DNA from: Gammaproteobacteria bacterium
Lineage (GTDB): Bacteria; Pseudomonadota; Gammaproteobacteria; UBA4575
Assembly (NCBI GenBank): GCA_027297825.1
Contig: JAPUHH010000013.1
Location: 1-5,144, forward strand
Length of the DNA stretch: 5,144 bases
Reading direction: 5' to 3'
In this document: positions 4,667-5,144 of the stretch, piece by piece
Position numbering within the stretch: position 1 is the first letter of the stretch
Layout of the letters: every line of letters begins with the position of its first letter
The notes under the pieces: generated by a model
Told to the model about the DNA's origin: nothing
The model's input: the letters and a program-made list of their open reading frames with translations, nothing else
The model's database searches: none
Translations under genes and position numbers: made by a program

Positions 4667-5144
4667 ATGAAAATGACTGAATTTGATTTAGACCAATCTG
4701 AAATACGCGAATTAAATGCAGCCTTGCACAATTCTGAACTTGTTAATGACCAATCAACCTGGAAAATTACAAACACTAAAGGACGACATGCGATTGCCGT
4801 AGGAATTGATTCTGCTTTGAACTTACAAATTAATGGGCATGTTGGGTATTACTGTGCGGGCATGAATAAGCAAGCAACAGTAACGATAAATGGTCATTGT
4901 GGCGCGGGTGTAGCGGAGAACATGATGTCGGGAACCGTATGGGTTAAAGGTAATGCATCACAGTATGCAGGTGCCACTGCACATGGAGGACTATTAGTAA
5001 TTGAAGGCGATGCCAGTTCGCGCTGTGGAATTTCTATGAAAGGTGTAGACATCGTAGTTAAGGGAAACGTTGGCCATATGAGCGCATTCATGGCACAAAA
5101 AGGTCGTTTAGTAGTTTGCGGAGACGCTGGTGATGCGCTGGGTG
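4667..5144 (+). CDS. glxC: GXGXG-domain subunit, GlxC / MgsB type (3' end beyond window)
   Basis: The frame from ATG 4667 is open to the window edge and gives 159 residues of a protein usually about 225-230 long. After an N-terminal stretch (EFDLDQSEIRELNAAL, residues 5-20) comes the right-handed beta-helix of glutamate-synthase-type GXGXG domains, a series of turns with Gly-rich corners: GHVGYYCAGMNK (57-68), GAGVAENMMSGTV (79-91), GNASQYAGATAHGG (95-108), SSRCGISMKG (117-126), GHMSAFMAQ (136-144) and CGDAGDALG (151-159). It contains no catalytic centre of its own. It bridges the amidotransferase subunit and the FMN subunit (GlxD/MgsC), expected next. No Shine-Dalgarno is visible before ATG 4667 or the alternative ATG 4673; the 16-base gap holds a seven-T run, so translation probably relies on coupling to glxB. 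Confidence 0.9.
   Translation, partial: MKMTEFDLDQSEIRELNAALHNSELVNDQSTWKITNTKGRHAIAVGIDSALNLQINGHVGYYCAGMNKQATVTINGHCGAGVAENMMSGTVWVKGNASQYAGATAHGGLLVIEGDASSRCGISMKGVDIVVKGNVGHMSAFMAQKGRLVVCGDAGDALG

Noticed and set aside
4582..4776. Minus-strand open frame across the glxB-glxC junction.
   Set aside because: It overlaps two real genes, and its product has no recognisable features.
4894..5091. Minus-strand open frame inside glxC.
   Set aside because: It is the antisense of the Gly-rich beta-helix repeats; the Pro/Ala-rich product is typical of a shadow.

Overview
The window (about 40% GC by eye, AT-rich intergenic regions, gamma-proteobacterial flavour) looks like an accessory or nitrogen/C1-metabolism region of a low-GC, possibly marine or methylotrophic, proteobacterium. 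The organism guess rests on base composition and family resemblance only.

Left part (1-1566, + strand): the last codons of an upstream gene, then two overlapping ATPase genes of the UrtD and UrtE type. UrtD and UrtE power the UrtABCDE high-affinity uptake system for urea; close relatives carry short-chain amides. The binding protein and permeases would lie off the left edge. No urease gene is visible, so the substrate is open.

Middle (1567-2870): a small minus-strand gene for a secreted, cysteine-free 100-residue protein of unknown function converges on urtE; a 12-bp perfect inverted repeat spans its 3' end. Its 5' end faces a 263-bp divergent region holding an 8-bp hairpin. On the other side is a TTG-started HAD-superfamily gene that keeps every catalytic residue of L-2-haloacid dehalogenases.

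Right part (2871-5144, + strand): a DNA-binding XRE/cupin regulator, 50 bp behind the HAD gene; a 211-bp intergenic region with a very good sigma70-type promoter overlaid by two copies of a GTAA-N7-TTAC element exactly 20 bp apart; then glxB (class II glutamine amidotransferase subunit) and the first 159 codons of glxC (GXGXG beta-helix subunit). GlxB, GlxC and GlxD are the three parts of a split glutamate-synthase-like enzyme, equivalent to MgsA, MgsB and MgsC of N-methylglutamate synthase. The FMN-binding third subunit should follow just beyond the right edge.

Working model (inference): the XRE/cupin protein senses a small metabolite and represses the glx/mgs operon through the double operator. 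The transporter brings in a small nitrogen compound, and the GlxBCD/Mgs enzyme moves its amino or methylamino nitrogen into glutamate metabolism. The promoter/operator architecture and the complete haloacid dehalogenase active site beside these nitrogen genes are the two most notable points. Nothing here is clearly a new defence or mobile system.
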